This document shows positions 1 through 8,777 of a stretch of DNA of 64,000 bases, piece after piece. Position numbers and translations under genes: made by a program. Positions within the stretch are counted from its first letter, which is position 1. The number at the start of each line of letters is the position of its first letter. The stretch lies in assembly GCF_030123505.1 (NCBI RefSeq), contig NZ_CP126115.1, forward strand, positions 3,920,001-3,984,000. The letters are read 5' to 3'. The notes under the pieces were generated by a model, which ran no database searches, was not told where the DNA came from, and was given only the letters and a program-made list of their open reading frames with translations. The DNA comes from Neobacillus sp. YX16 (GTDB lineage Bacteria; Bacillota; Bacilli; Bacillales; Cytobacillaceae).

Positions 1-55
1 CCTTTAAGAGGAATTGAGTACAAATTTGGTCTAGTTCATTGACTAACGAATGCAT
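1..55 (-). CDS. N-terminal end of an unidentified protein (partial)
   Basis: An ATG on the minus strand at 55 follows GGAGGGG with a 4-nt gap, and 18 codons (MHSLVNELDQ...) stay open to the window edge. It is divergent from the acidic protein gene that starts near 212. Too little is visible to name it; the good ribosome binding site is the only support. Confidence 0.45.
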   Translation of the reverse strand, partial: MHSLVNELDQICTQFLLK

Positions 56-217
56 GGTACCCCTCCATCGTAGACTAACATTATTGGTCACATTATATCA
101 TTTTACCTTTTCAGTATGACAGGAAAACCCATGTTTTTACAAAAATGCATGGATTAAACATATTAATAGACATGTTGGAGATAATAACTCCGATTACCTT
201 GAAAGGATGGGATGTTA

Positions 218-949
218 ATGTCGTTAGAATGGTTTGACAGAGTTTGCGGCGAGCTTCAAGATCACCTAGAATCTATTTGTGAAGAGTATGATCAGGTTGG
301 TCAAATGTCGGTTGAAAGAGCTGCCAAACACCCGAGGATCGAGTTTTTTGTAGAAACAGAAGATGTGAATACAGAAGAAATCGATAGAGACTTTTTCTGT
401 ACATTGTTCTTTGATCCTCAGAACGAAGAATTTTACATCGATACCTTCGATGTTGACAGTGGGCATACTGCTAAAGTCATCCTTTCGGACATAGAAGATA
501 TAATCGATGAGGTCCACACAAGCCTGCATGATTATATGAACGATGATGATCATTACACAGATGACGGTGTCTATCTTACTTCAGACGAAGTCTATGTAGA
601 CGATGAAGACTGTTATGAAATGGCCGATGACGATGGTGTCGAGTATTATGAGGCTGAGGAAGTAAATGAGGACGATATATTTGAAGAGATTGATGTAGAA
701 TGGAACACTCCTGAGGTCACCGCTTTCAAGCATGAAGATGAAGTCGAAGTGACTTATCAATTTGGGGTTGTTCCTGAAACTGGCGACGGTGTGTTAAAGC
801 GAATTAATCGGATTTGGACCACCGAGGATGAATTAATCAAAGACGAATCTCATTTCATTTTCAGTAAAGAAGAGGCCAGCACCATTATCGCCATGATTGC
901 CAGCCATATGGATCAATTAAGCGAATTTAACTTTGATGATATGCCATAA
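218..949 (+). CDS. Acidic hypothetical protein
   Basis: A soluble protein of about 243 residues with a strongly acidic middle (roughly residues 70-165, rich in D, E and Y), no signal peptide and no membrane segment. I do not recognise a family. AAAGGA at 202-207 lies 10 nt before the ATG at 218 but only 4 nt before an in-frame ATG at 212, so 218 is preferred. It stands alone between a divergent gene on the left and a convergent CBS gene on the right, and ends at the shared hairpin terminator. The C-terminal part (FSKEEASTIIAMIASHMDQL) looks helical. The acidity could suit a decoy or binding role, but nothing in the sequence proves a function. Confidence 0.75.
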   Translation: MSLEWFDRVCGELQDHLESICEEYDQVGQMSVERAAKHPRIEFFVETEDVNTEEIDRDFFCTLFFDPQNEEFYIDTFDVDSGHTAKVILSDIEDIIDEVHTSLHDYMNDDDHYTDDGVYLTSDEVYVDDEDCYEMADDDGVEYYEAEEVNEDDIFEEIDVEWNTPEVTAFKHEDEVEVTYQFGVVPETGDGVLKRINRIWTTEDELIKDESHFIFSKEEASTIIAMIASHMDQLSEFNFDDMP

Positions 950-978
950 GAAAAGCCCAAAATCTTGGTGCTAAATAT

Positions 979-1016
979 AAGGAGGAGCATACCATTTTGG
1001 TATGCTCCTTCCTTTA
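979..1016. terminator. Bidirectional hairpin terminator
   Basis: Perfect 11-bp stem GGAGCATACCA/TGGTATGCTCC with a TTT loop at 984-1008, extended imperfectly by AAGG/CCTT on the outside. It lies between two convergent genes, so it can serve both. Confidence 0.75.
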
Positions 1017-1742
1017 TTACTCCACCGTATAGTCGATTTCAATCAAATCCCATGGAGTAACAATTCCTAATGGTGTTTCGTCTTTTTTACCATTTTCGGT
1101 GATGATAACTGCTTCTAATTTTTTCTTAACCTTATGTGACTTTTCAAAGATGGTTTCAACGTCAAAGATATTCGTGCTTTTCGCGACAAAGTCAATCGGA
1201 TGATCTTTCTCGTATTTCATTATATCCGAAATATGTGTATCGTCTAGATTTACAGAGCCGCTTACCATGTTCTGTGCCATCCATTTTACAATCGCTCCTG
1301 CCGTCAATAAACCCACAAACTCTTTATTCTTGTATATCGGAAATTTCGAATAATTAAACTGGCGAATTGCCTCGGTTACCTTAAGGATGCTATCGTCATA
1401 ATCAAAATATATTACATTTCTCGTCGCAATCGTCAAAGCGTAATTGGGACGGTTAAATACATGGGCAATTTTTTCTATATGCTCTACTACTCTTGCATTT
1501 GGTTCCGCGATATAATAGCCTACTTCCATTTTTTCATGGACAATAGCATTGCGCAGCTTCGCATATTGTTCGAGATCTTTTTTAAAAGTTTCAATGATTT
1601 GATATTTCTTAGCTCCAACCTTCACTAATACTACAAATCTATCATCATTAATTTTGACAATATCCTTCATCGCATCATGTACTTGATTAAAGGCCACTTC
1701 AAACCGTTCCGATAGTATTGGTGCTTTTTTCACTTGTTTCAT
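1017..1742 (-). CDS. CBS-domain protein
   Basis: 241 aa, soluble. The central and C-terminal parts form a CBS pair: the first unit holds 'FPIYKNKEFVGLLTAGAIVKW' (about residues 133-153), the second 'AVIITENGKKDETPLGIVTPWDLI' ending near residue 236. CBS pairs usually bind adenine nucleotides and gate a partner protein. No catalytic domain is attached; the N-terminal 100 residues are unrecognised. It is transcribed alone from the minus strand, with AGGGGTAGAGG just before the ATG. Its substrate or partner cannot be told from context. Confidence 0.7.
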   Translation of the reverse strand: MKQVKKAPILSERFEVAFNQVHDAMKDIVKINDDRFVVLVKVGAKKYQIIETFKKDLEQYAKLRNAIVHEKMEVGYYIAEPNARVVEHIEKIAHVFNRPNYALTIATRNVIYFDYDDSILKVTEAIRQFNYSKFPIYKNKEFVGLLTAGAIVKWMAQNMVSGSVNLDDTHISDIMKYEKDHPIDFVAKSTNIFDVETIFEKSHKVKKKLEAVIITENGKKDETPLGIVTPWDLIEIDYTVE

Positions 1743-1806
1743 CCTCTACCCCTGCCATTTTATTTACTTTATTCTCTTTTATTATATATTTATTGTATGT
1801 ATTTCA

Positions 1807-2640
1807 CTATCCCCACTTTTGGTAGAGCTGCATAATTTCTTCTTCATGAGAGATACCTTCGTCATCGGGTGTTTCTAACACAAATGGAATATCCTTTACA
1901 ATCGGGGAGGTAGCAATTTCCTGAAGAAACTTTGCCTTGATCAGACCATTCTGAAAAACATTGGCATGACGATCCTTCTTCGAACCGGTGGGATACTTAG
2001 AATTGTTAAGATGAATGATTTTCAGATGGTCAAAGTAGTCTAATTCTTCTCCTTTGGAAAAAAATTCTTCTGTATTTTCCCCATTCCAAAGTCCACTCGC
2101 AAACATATGACAAGTGTCGAGGCAGAATCCTATTTTCTCAGGATAATCAGCCAGATTTCTAATCTGTACTAATTCTTCAAAGGTAGTCCCGAGAGCCCCT
2201 TTAGTTCCAGCATTATTTTCAATGAGTAGTAAACATTGGCCGTCCCATTGACTGAGGACAGAATTTAGCATTTCAAGCATTAAATGATAACTCGCAAGCG
2301 GGTCATTTTTGCTTATTTGACTTCCAAAGTGGACTACCACACCGATTGAACCGCAGGAGTCTGCAATTTCAAGGTCATTCAAAAGAGAGGCAATAGTTAA
2401 TTCTTTTTTATCCTCTGAAGGAGTTAAACTTGTAGAGTACGGAGTATGCGCAACTGAAACAAGGTTGTGCTTCTGGCAAAACTCCATACAGCTTGTGGCA
2501 TCTCCTCGGTCAAAATCCTTTACCGAAAGGCTGCGCGGGTTTTTCGGAAAATATTGAAATGCCGCTGCACCCAATGATGCTGCTACTTTAGCCGCTCCTG
2601 TATATCCATTTCGTATACTCACATGACATCCAAAAATCAT
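1807..2640 (-). CDS. nfo: Endonuclease IV (apurinic/apyrimidinic endonuclease)
   Basis: A metal-dependent AP endonuclease of the Nfo family, acting in base excision repair on abasic sites. The TIM-barrel metal ligands are visible in order: His in VVVHFGS, Glu in LLIENNAG, Asp and His in CLDTCHMF, His in IIHLNNSK, the DRHANVF motif, and Glu in VLETPDDEG. Length (about 277 aa) fits the family. GTG at 2649, ATG at 2643 and ATG at 2640 are all in frame; AGCGGTG ends 6 nt before 2640, so that start is preferred. It could be a second copy beside the usual Bacillus yqfS-type gene, since no usual yqfS neighbour is present here. Confidence 0.85.
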   Translation of the reverse strand: MIFGCHVSIRNGYTGAAKVAASLGAAAFQYFPKNPRSLSVKDFDRGDATSCMEFCQKHNLVSVAHTPYSTSLTPSEDKKELTIASLLNDLEIADSCGSIGVVVHFGSQISKNDPLASYHLMLEMLNSVLSQWDGQCLLLIENNAGTKGALGTTFEELVQIRNLADYPEKIGFCLDTCHMFASGLWNGENTEEFFSKGEELDYFDHLKIIHLNNSKYPTGSKKDRHANVFQNGLIKAKFLQEIATSPIVKDIPFVLETPDDEGISHEEEIMQLYQKWG

Positions 2641-2746
2641 CATATACACCGCTTTTTTAGTGTTAGATTCTGCATTATAAGTTTAAACTATTCTTTTTAA
2701 TGCAAGTGTTGTAAGATAATTCAGGATACTTGGAAGGAGGAATTAG

Positions 2747-3229
2747 ATGAGAACAATTACATTATCAAATGGAAAAACAGTTGAAGTCGAATGTTTAAGC
2801 TGCGCCTTAACAAGCGGTCTGATTGAGCCTGATGGTGGTGTCATAATAGAAACAGAATCTTTTCATGCTCACCAGGATGTCGCCTATCCCATTGAAGGAT
2901 TAGTCATCCTTGCTTCTAAAAGGCATATTAAATGCTTAGATGAACTTACCGAGGCAGAAAGATTGGATTACATAAATATAATGACTTCCATTAGGAAAGC
3001 TCAGCGCGAAGTTTTAGGTATTGAGTATGTTTATTACTTTTACAACGAAGACACTACCCATCATTTTCATACCTGGATGGTCCCTCGATATGATTGGATG
3101 AATGAATTTGGCCGTTCTGTTGAATCTGTTCGACCTGTATTGCTACATGCACGAAATCATCGGAACACAGTAGAAAATAATCAAAAGGTTATGAAAGCTA
3201 TCGAAGACTTAAGAAACGCATTAAATTAA
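2747..3229 (+). CDS. HIT-like nucleotide hydrolase/transferase family protein
   Basis: 160 aa, cytoplasmic. It has the HIT fold pattern: Cys-containing N-terminal strand (ECLSCAL), a conserved 'HIKCLDELTEAER' helix and the motif HFHTWMVPR near residue 107. In classic HIT hydrolases the signature is H-x-H-x-H; here the third His is replaced by Trp, so the catalytic centre is not canonical and dinucleoside polyphosphate hydrolysis is only a possibility. A perfect AAGGAGG lies before the ATG. It is divergent from nfo and stands alone. Confidence 0.7.
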   Translation: MRTITLSNGKTVEVECLSCALTSGLIEPDGGVIIETESFHAHQDVAYPIEGLVILASKRHIKCLDELTEAERLDYINIMTSIRKAQREVLGIEYVYYFYNEDTTHHFHTWMVPRYDWMNEFGRSVESVRPVLLHARNHRNTVENNQKVMKAIEDLRNALN

Positions 3230-3263
3230 AGTACAGACTTTCAAAATAACGGGTTCCGTTAAC

Positions 3264-3419
3264 GAATCGTTCCCTTAAACGACGAAAATGAGGTATCAAG
3301 GGAATGATACTTGGAGAATCGTTCCCATGTAGGGTGAAAAAGATGGGTCAACGGAACAATACCTGCAGAATCGTTCCTTAATCCGAAGAATACGGAGTGT
3401 AATGGGGACGATTCAAGTA
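3264..3419. repeat. Three tandem 52-bp hairpin repeats
   Basis: Units start with GAATCGTTCC at 3264, 3316 and 3368, a period of exactly 52. Each unit ends with a diverged inverse of its start (GGAATGATAC, GGAACAATAC, GGACGATTC), so each can fold as a hairpin. The middle of the units has diverged freely. The array fills the gap between the HIT-like gene and the 3' end of the ADP-ribosylglycohydrolase gene. No coding potential is convincing. Confidence 0.8.
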
Positions 3420-3455
3420 AAATTTCATTATAACAAAACAATTAAGGTAATATTT

Positions 3456-4490
3456 TTACCAACCAGGATACTTTTGGTGCCATTCCTCACTGTCTTCATA
3501 GGTCTTGACTAAATCATCTGCCAGTTGGCTCAATTCTTTTGAAAGTTCTACATCGCTAACCCAATTTTGCGGAATCCCATTGATTCCAAGATAAGCCCCT
3601 AAAATATTTCCGGTTATCGCTCCGGTACTATCACTGTCGCCATTATGGTTAACGGCTGTAAACACAGCTTTTTCAAAATCATCTTGATATTTTAAAGCGC
3701 TGTAGATGGAAATAGCAAGTGCCTCTTCACCGACCCAACCCTCTCCTAGACTTTCTATTGCTTGAATAACTGGTTTGTCTGATTTTACTAATGTGATTGC
3801 TTTTTCAATCAGCGTGCTGCATTCCTGATTTGATGGGTATTTTTTACACTCTTCCAAAGCTTGTTCCACAGCAATTTCTAAATTTATCCCCTCAATTATA
3901 GCTGCGATTATATAACTAAGCGCACCGGCAGAAAGGTATCCACTCGGATGTCCGTGTGTAATTGCCGCACTTTCACATCCTAGCTTGAATGCCTCCTCTT
4001 TCTTAAAAACCAATCCAATAGGGGCAGTCCGCATCACACCTCCGCATCCTTTACTATTATTGAGTGGTTCTTCCATGGTTCCCATTCTTCCTGAGATCAG
4101 TGCATCTAAACAGGTATTTCCAGGCGCTCTTCTTGTATGTAAAGCTTTTATTGAATGTATCCAGCCGTCCTTTTCTACGTCGTTGCCCACCCCTTGGGTA
4201 TTAAGCCAGCGTAAATAGCTTCTGTGGACCACCGACGGTATATGTGCTATTCCTTTGTTTCTGCCTCTATTTTCTGCTCGTAATAAACCCTCTGCAGTGA
4301 AAATCGTCATTTGTGTATCATCGGTTATTTCTACTAGATTACTTCTGCCTTTTACTAGGTTCGTTATCCCCTGTGTTCCGTATTTCCTTTTGATTTCATC
4401 CAGACGTAAAAATTCCACTGGCCATCCTAACGCATCGCCAATTGCCCCGCCAATCAGGCAGCCTCTAAACCGTTCATTTATTGTTTGCAT
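3456..4490 (-). CDS. ADP-ribosylglycohydrolase (DraG family)
   Basis: 344 aa, cytoplasmic, of the all-helical ADP-ribosylglycohydrolase family, which removes ADP-ribose from protein or nucleic acid targets using two metal ions. Visible motifs: GGAIGDALGWPVEF near the N-terminus, ITDDTQMT (metal-binding Asp pair) near residue 56, GCGGVMRTAPIG in the middle and the C-terminal HNGDSDSTGAITG holding the second Asp cluster (usually DSDT; here DSDS). Length is normal for the family. AGAGAGGTG precedes the ATG. No ADP-ribosyltransferase is seen nearby, so the substrate is unknown. Confidence 0.85.
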   Translation of the reverse strand: MQTINERFRGCLIGGAIGDALGWPVEFLRLDEIKRKYGTQGITNLVKGRSNLVEITDDTQMTIFTAEGLLRAENRGRNKGIAHIPSVVHRSYLRWLNTQGVGNDVEKDGWIHSIKALHTRRAPGNTCLDALISGRMGTMEEPLNNSKGCGGVMRTAPIGLVFKKEEAFKLGCESAAITHGHPSGYLSAGALSYIIAAIIEGINLEIAVEQALEECKKYPSNQECSTLIEKAITLVKSDKPVIQAIESLGEGWVGEEALAISIYSALKYQDDFEKAVFTAVNHNGDSDSTGAITGNILGAYLGINGIPQNWVSDVELSKELSQLADDLVKTYEDSEEWHQKYPGW

Positions 4491-4535
4491 GTGTATTCAC
4501 CTCTCTTACATATTTACCTATATTTTAACAGAAAA

Positions 4536-4563
4536 AATAAGTTGTATCTAAGAGACCACAACT
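4536..4563 (-). terminator. Weak terminator behind the split carboxypeptidase
   Basis: AGTTGT/ACAACT arms with a long loop, followed on the minus strand by TTATTTTTTC, directly after the decayed 3' end of the carboxypeptidase gene. The stem is short, so this is tentative. Confidence 0.35.
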
Positions 4564-4565
4564 CA

Positions 4566-5568
4566 TCATTGATTGGCTATTATCGTAATTGATTTGTCTT
4601 CTATTTTCTTTCCTTTAGAGTCATCCAATAGATTATTTAACATGATAGAAAATATTATGGTTTGTCCGCTTTTAGTGTAACGTAGCCGGATATGGTGCTG
4701 ACTGTTGAGATGGTTCCAGTCTTCGCAAATACCTTCTGTCTAAGCTCAGGACCTGACATCCGGTTACGTAAAGTACCGCCTTCCATTTTTTCACTTGCTC
4801 CTGCTATCGGTAGTGAATGAAGAAAAGCTGGAAACCATTTTTGCTGCTGAACTGCATATAACAATTGAGATAGTTGAGCTGCTGGAACTAAGTCGACATG
4901 AGAAATACCAGATCCATCCCTTAGTACCAAGGTTTTCGTGTTGATTCCGAATTTAGTTAACTCGGCTTCCATCACCTAAGACCCTTTTCCCAGCTTCCTT
5001 CCCCTTTCACCACTTTTCCCATCTCTTTAACCAAGGTTTCTGCATGGCCATTGTTGCTTAGCTTCATAAACGGGACCAGTAACTCAGACAGCATGATTGA
5101 GCTATGCGAATGTAGTATTCTTGCTGCGTCTGGTGTTGTCCCTGTCTCAACTTTTCCGGTAAATTGAATGCCTTGTTCGGTTAGGGATTGTTTAAAAAGG
5201 GCTAACGCATAACGTGTCGGCTCCCACACACCAATCCATTCCTTTTCTGGCTTGGCTTTAACAGGTAATGTGCCAGATATCGTAATCGTATTTTTGGCGT
5301 GTTCCCGTTCAAAGGTAATTTTCTTTTTCCCATCTGCAGGGACGGTTTCAGTTTGATTGATTATTTTTACAAAGTTCGTGTCAGGAGTAACTTTTACCTT
5401 GGTCTTATTACCTTTGTTATTGCCAGGCATCACCTCAATCATGACCGAGCCTGAATCAAAGTCTTTTGTGGGTGAAGCCGTAAATGCCGAAATTTGTGCA
5501 CCATAATAGGTTTGTTCATCACTCCAAGGTAAATCCGGCGAATACCGGACATCATCATACAAGATATC
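4566..5568 (-). pseudogene. C-terminal half of a split D-Ala-D-Ala carboxypeptidase (S13), frameshifted
   Basis: Homologous over its whole length to the intact S13 gene at 6579-8057, from the YDDVR motif to the C-terminus. It carries the SxN motif (SNNGHAE) and the KTG motif (KTGTIS), but not the N-terminal SxxK, which lies in the matching fragment at 20153-20620. Two frameshifts are visible: near 4977 (CTTAGGTGATGG, where a G seems lost after CTT, ending one frame at GSWEKGLR) and near 4657 (the tail FSIMLNNLLDD continues in another frame to a TGA at 4566-4568). Homology starts about 5559-5568, and upstream sequence is unrelated. It is not expected to give an active enzyme. Confidence 0.85.
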
Positions 5569-5569
5569 G

Positions 5570-6480
5570 TATCTTAATTGAATTGTACATTAAATAATTG
5601 TACATAGATTCCTTTTCTTACTCCTAGTTAATCGTTGATACACAAGGATTTTTATATACCCAAGAGAAAAAAGGGTTGTACACAAAATTTTTCTATTTAG
5701 CTATTAAATTTACCGTATTCTCTTAATGTGTCCATAACTGTGAAATGTACATAAAAGAATTTATTATTTAATTTTGAAAATATTATTTGGAATAATTAAT
5801 CCATTTATGTATGAATAAGTGACTATAAACTAAAGACTTTATTCAAGGGATTTTTAGTTAAGCCTTTATTGGTTTGGAGGAGGACATAGCCCATAGCGGG
5901 AGGCGTATCCGCAGATGCGAAGCATCGAGGACCTTAAAAATACGGTTAAATTAAGTAAATAATAATAAAAAAATATATGGGCTGTTATTGATCATATTGT
6001 TTGATGCTGGTTTGGCAGTATGGTTCTAGATTTTTGAATCATTTCTCAATACATAATAGTCATGCAGTGCATTTCATATTAACGGGGCTTTAGTGGAAAT
6101 AGCCTCTTATATTGCTCCAATACTCCTTTTGGAAGGACATGCCTCACTAGTTATGCCAATTGACAGTGGTAAAATTAAATTTAATGTAGTGAAATTTGGT
6201 GAGTGCTCAAATTGTAGGGATACATGATACCGTTAATTCCCTTTGCTGCTTCATTCTTGTGTGCAAGATGTATTAGAAATTGGTAATCTCATTCACAACT
6301 TGGGAGTAAAAATAATCTAATAATAGATTATTGAAATTATATATTTGATAAACAATTGTTACTTAACTAAGGAGGCATTTCTTAAAAGAGTGCTCATCAT
6401 CGAGGATTGTATAATTTAACAGATTTCGGTACTTTTCATATACACTCTAATCCGACAATATGCAATCGACTTTATACCAA
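5570..6480. other. Gene-poor left end of the insertion
   Basis: About 900 bp of AT-rich DNA without a convincing gene. Just inside the breakpoint the word TTGTACA or ATGTACA recurs (near 5583, 5598, 5675 and 5742). A short open frame on the plus strand at about 6063-6228 (reading AFHINGALVEIASYIAPILL) lacks a start and looks like a remnant; I do not recognise it. A GC-richer patch lies at about 5880-5930. Confidence 0.4.
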
Positions 6481-6521
6481 AAAAATGACTACAAATTATA
6501 CAATTATTAGTAGTCATTTTT
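6481..6521 (-). terminator. Terminator of the intact carboxypeptidase gene
   Basis: Arms AAAAATGACTAC and GTAGTCATTTTT pair perfectly around a 17-nt loop, and the minus strand continues with T residues. It lies about 60 nt downstream of the stop codon of the S13 gene. Confidence 0.7.
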
Positions 6522-6578
6522 CGGTGTGTTTTTTGTTAGACATTGGTAATGGGACTCATTTTGTTTCTAAGTTAGCAC

Positions 6579-8057
6579 TTATTTATGTTTTGCTATTATT
6601 TTCACTATTTTATCCTCGATGTCTTTTCCTTTTTCCTCATCAAGGAGATTGTTTAATAGAATAGAAAAAATAAGTATTTCTCCTTTTTGGGTTTCCACAT
6701 AACCAGATAAGGAAGATACAGTAGAAATTGTTCCTGTTTTAGCTTTTACGTTTAGGGATTCCATTCTTTTTCTCAAGGTTCCACCTACCATCCTATTACT
6801 ATCACCAGCGACTGGCAGGGATATTAAGAAAGTAGGAAACCATTTTTCTTTTTGTACATTAAACAAAAGCTTGGAAATTTCATTAGCTGGAACTAGGTTG
6901 ACATGAGAAATACCTGAACCGTCTCTAATTACTAGTGTTTCTGGATTTACCCCTAATTTGTAAAGCTGCTCATTTATTACTTCTAACCCTTTTTCCCAGC
7001 TACCTTCTCCTTTCCTTATTTTCCCCATTTCCTTAACTAAGATTTCTGCATGTCCGTTATTACTAAGTTTCATAAAAGGTATGAGGAGCTCGGATAATGG
7101 TATGGATAGATGACTTGTAAGAATTTTGGCATCCTTGGGTGTAACTCCTAACTTAGAGTTTCCCGATAGTTTAATCCCTTCTTTTGCTAATTTCTGATTA
7201 AAAAAATCAAGTACAAATTGGGTCGGTTCCCAAATTGCTATCCATTCTTTTTCCTTTTTTGCTCCGATAGGAAGAAAGCCCTTAACAATAATGGTATTTG
7301 AACCATGCTTTCGATCAATTGAAAGATCGGTCTCTCCATCGGGGGATACGGTCACAGCCTGATTAATTACATTTACATAATTTGTATTTTGTGAGAGTTT
7401 AATTTGTACGGGATTACCTATGTTCAATCCAGGAAATGCCTCTACAATAATAGTACCAGAATCAAAATCTTTAGTCGGAGAAACTGTTAGTGCGGAAATT
7501 TGAGATCCGTAATAAGCTGACTCATCACTCCAATTTAGATCACGAGATAATCGAACATCATCGTACCAGCTGTCGTCCCCAATAAGATCTCCCTCGATAG
7601 ATGTGATACCATTGGAATGGGCAATAAACTTAGTTAGTTGATCCAAATCTTCACCTAAAAGTGTTGGGTCACCAAAACCTTTTAAATACAGATTCCCCTT
7701 TAATATATTTCCGTCTCTTTTCCCGTCCATCCTAATTTCAGTCCTAAATTGATATTTTTCACCTAATACAGATAAAGCTGCTGCTGAGGTAAATAATTTC
7801 ATATTCGAAGCAGGTCTCATACGAACATCCCCATTATGCTCATATAGGACTTCGCCCGTACTTGCAGTACGAATGCTTATTCCTGTCAATCCTCCCTTTA
7901 AGATTGGTTCTTCCTGTAAAAGTTTGTTAATTTCTGTTTTTAAAATTTGATTTGATACATTTGCATAGAAATGAGAGGAAGGCGGTAGAAAAGTCGCCAA
8001 AATTGAAAATAACAAGATACAAAAGCCTTTTTTAATTATATTCAAACGATTCCACAT
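6579..8057 (-). CDS. dacC: D-alanyl-D-alanine carboxypeptidase/endopeptidase (PBP4a/DacC type, S13)
   Basis: 492 aa, exported low-molecular-weight penicillin-binding protein that trims peptidoglycan stem peptides. An N-terminal hydrophobic segment (about residues 12-32) is a signal peptide. The three active-site motifs are intact: SxxK (PASNMKL, about residue 83), SxN (SNNGHAE) and KTG (KAKTGTIS). The large insert domain typical of class C PBPs is present (KDFDSGTI and beyond). Length fits the DacC family. It shares roughly 60% of residues with the split copy on either side, so it is an older paralog and not a fresh duplicate. It lies inside the segment that interrupts that copy, so it may supply the lost activity. 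The ribosome binding site is poor. Confidence 0.9.
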   Translation of the reverse strand: MWNRLNIIKKGFCILLFSILATFLPPSSHFYANVSNQILKTEINKLLQEEPILKGGLTGISIRTASTGEVLYEHNGDVRMRPASNMKLFTSAAALSVLGEKYQFRTEIRMDGKRDGNILKGNLYLKGFGDPTLLGEDLDQLTKFIAHSNGITSIEGDLIGDDSWYDDVRLSRDLNWSDESAYYGSQISALTVSPTKDFDSGTIIVEAFPGLNIGNPVQIKLSQNTNYVNVINQAVTVSPDGETDLSIDRKHGSNTIIVKGFLPIGAKKEKEWIAIWEPTQFVLDFFNQKLAKEGIKLSGNSKLGVTPKDAKILTSHLSIPLSELLIPFMKLSNNGHAEILVKEMGKIRKGEGSWEKGLEVINEQLYKLGVNPETLVIRDGSGISHVNLVPANEISKLLFNVQKEKWFPTFLISLPVAGDSNRMVGGTLRKRMESLNVKAKTGTISTVSSLSGYVETQKGEILIFSILLNNLLDEEKGKDIEDKIVKIIAKHK

Positions 8058-8165
8058 CCAAATTGTTTTTAATAGATATCATTACCTGTTCACTTAATTC
8101 TAAAACCAGGACCTTTTTTATATTTATTAATAATTTTTTATATCATAGATTTTGCATAAATAAAT

Positions 8166-8199
8166 AAACAACCCAATGACACTACCATTAGGTTGTTTA
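8166..8199 (-). terminator. Hairpin, possible terminator
   Basis: Arms AAACAACC and GGTTGTTT extended by AATG/CATT with one mismatch. On the minus strand it follows the decayed HNH gene and is trailed by TATTTATTTA. Confidence 0.45.
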
Positions 8200-8214
8200 T
8201 AAAAATAACATCAT

Positions 8215-8299
8215 ATGCCTTGCCTTACCTCGCTTTACCTCACCCGACCGTACCAAACCTCTCCATGCCGGACCACCCCATAGGATGCCTCATTTAGCC
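8215..8299. repeat. Pentanucleotide-phased tract (NNNCC)17
   Basis: Cut into 5-nt units from 8215, 14 of 17 units end in CC (ATGCC, TTGCC, TTACC, TCACC, GTACC and so on); the exceptions are units 4, 14 and 16. On the minus strand this reads GGNNN. Because 5 is not a multiple of 3, every reading frame gives a 5-residue periodic peptide rich in G and R. No start, stop and ribosome binding site combination supports a gene. Confidence 0.75.
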
Positions 8300-8311
8300 T
8301 ATCATCATCAG

Positions 8312-8357
8312 CGACAGGTCGGCTAATACCTGTCGGACAGGGAATAATGAACCCTGT
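8312..8357. repeat. Two adjacent perfect hairpins
   Basis: CGACAGGT/ACCTGTCG at 8312-8319 and 8328-8335, then ACAGGG/CCCTGT at 8337-8342 and 8352-8357. They lie between the 5-nt tract and the HNH remnant. Neither is followed by a T run, so they are not obvious terminators. Confidence 0.6.
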
Positions 8358-8379
8358 TTCGAATTCCATGACTGTATTT

Positions 8380-8700
8380 TTATTCCTTCCAAATTTGTTC
8401 TCTCCAGTCTGAAGTAATGAAACCGTCCTTTAATGCTTTTCCAATCATTCCACGATGTCTTCTATCAGCTCTTAAAACATGACAGTGTCGACATAGAGTT
8501 CTTAAGTTTTTAATTTTATTGGTTCCTAATTTTCCACTAATTTTATGATCAATATGAGCTTTGTTTAAATTCCTGAGAATGCTCCAGCATCCTTACAAAT
8601 TGTCGCCATAATTTCTGGTGCTATTAATGAATCATCCCACATACTTTTAAAACTTGCTTTCCATCCAGAATTAAGCGCCAACCTATATCTTATGTTCCTT
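8380..8700 (-). pseudogene. HNH endonuclease remnant
   Basis: The C-terminal part reads KAHIDHK...NLRTLCRHCH, a classic HNH core (His-Asp-His, Asn, then the CxxCH zinc/metal site), and ends RADRRHRGMIGKALKDG...SDWREQIWKE before a TAA at 8380. Upstream, another frame gives WKASFKSMWDDSLIAPEIM and ICKDAGAFSG; the two are separated by a frameshift at about 8570. No start codon with a ribosome binding site is found. It was probably a phage- or intron-type HNH nuclease and is now inactive. Confidence 0.7.
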
Positions 8701-8777
8701 GCCTAATCTATTTTAGTAAAATGTAATTTTTTCTAGAGAAAATTCCTCCTAAATTCAATCAAAATCTAGTTTCGAAA

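Noticed and set aside
266..553. Open frame on the minus strand inside the first gene
   Set aside because: It is antisense to the acidic protein gene, has no ribosome binding site and mirrors its codon pattern.
3264..3419. CRISPR array
   Set aside because: The period is regular, but the conserved parts are hairpin arms, the spacers are related to each other and no cas genes are present.
4566..5568. Two separate small genes of 106 and 196 codons
   Set aside because: Both align to one S13 protein and are joined by a single-base frameshift, so they are parts of one decayed gene.
6407..6664. Plus-strand frame of 85 codons
   Set aside because: It overlaps the 3' end and terminator of the S13 gene, and its composition is that of a hairpin and antisense DNA.
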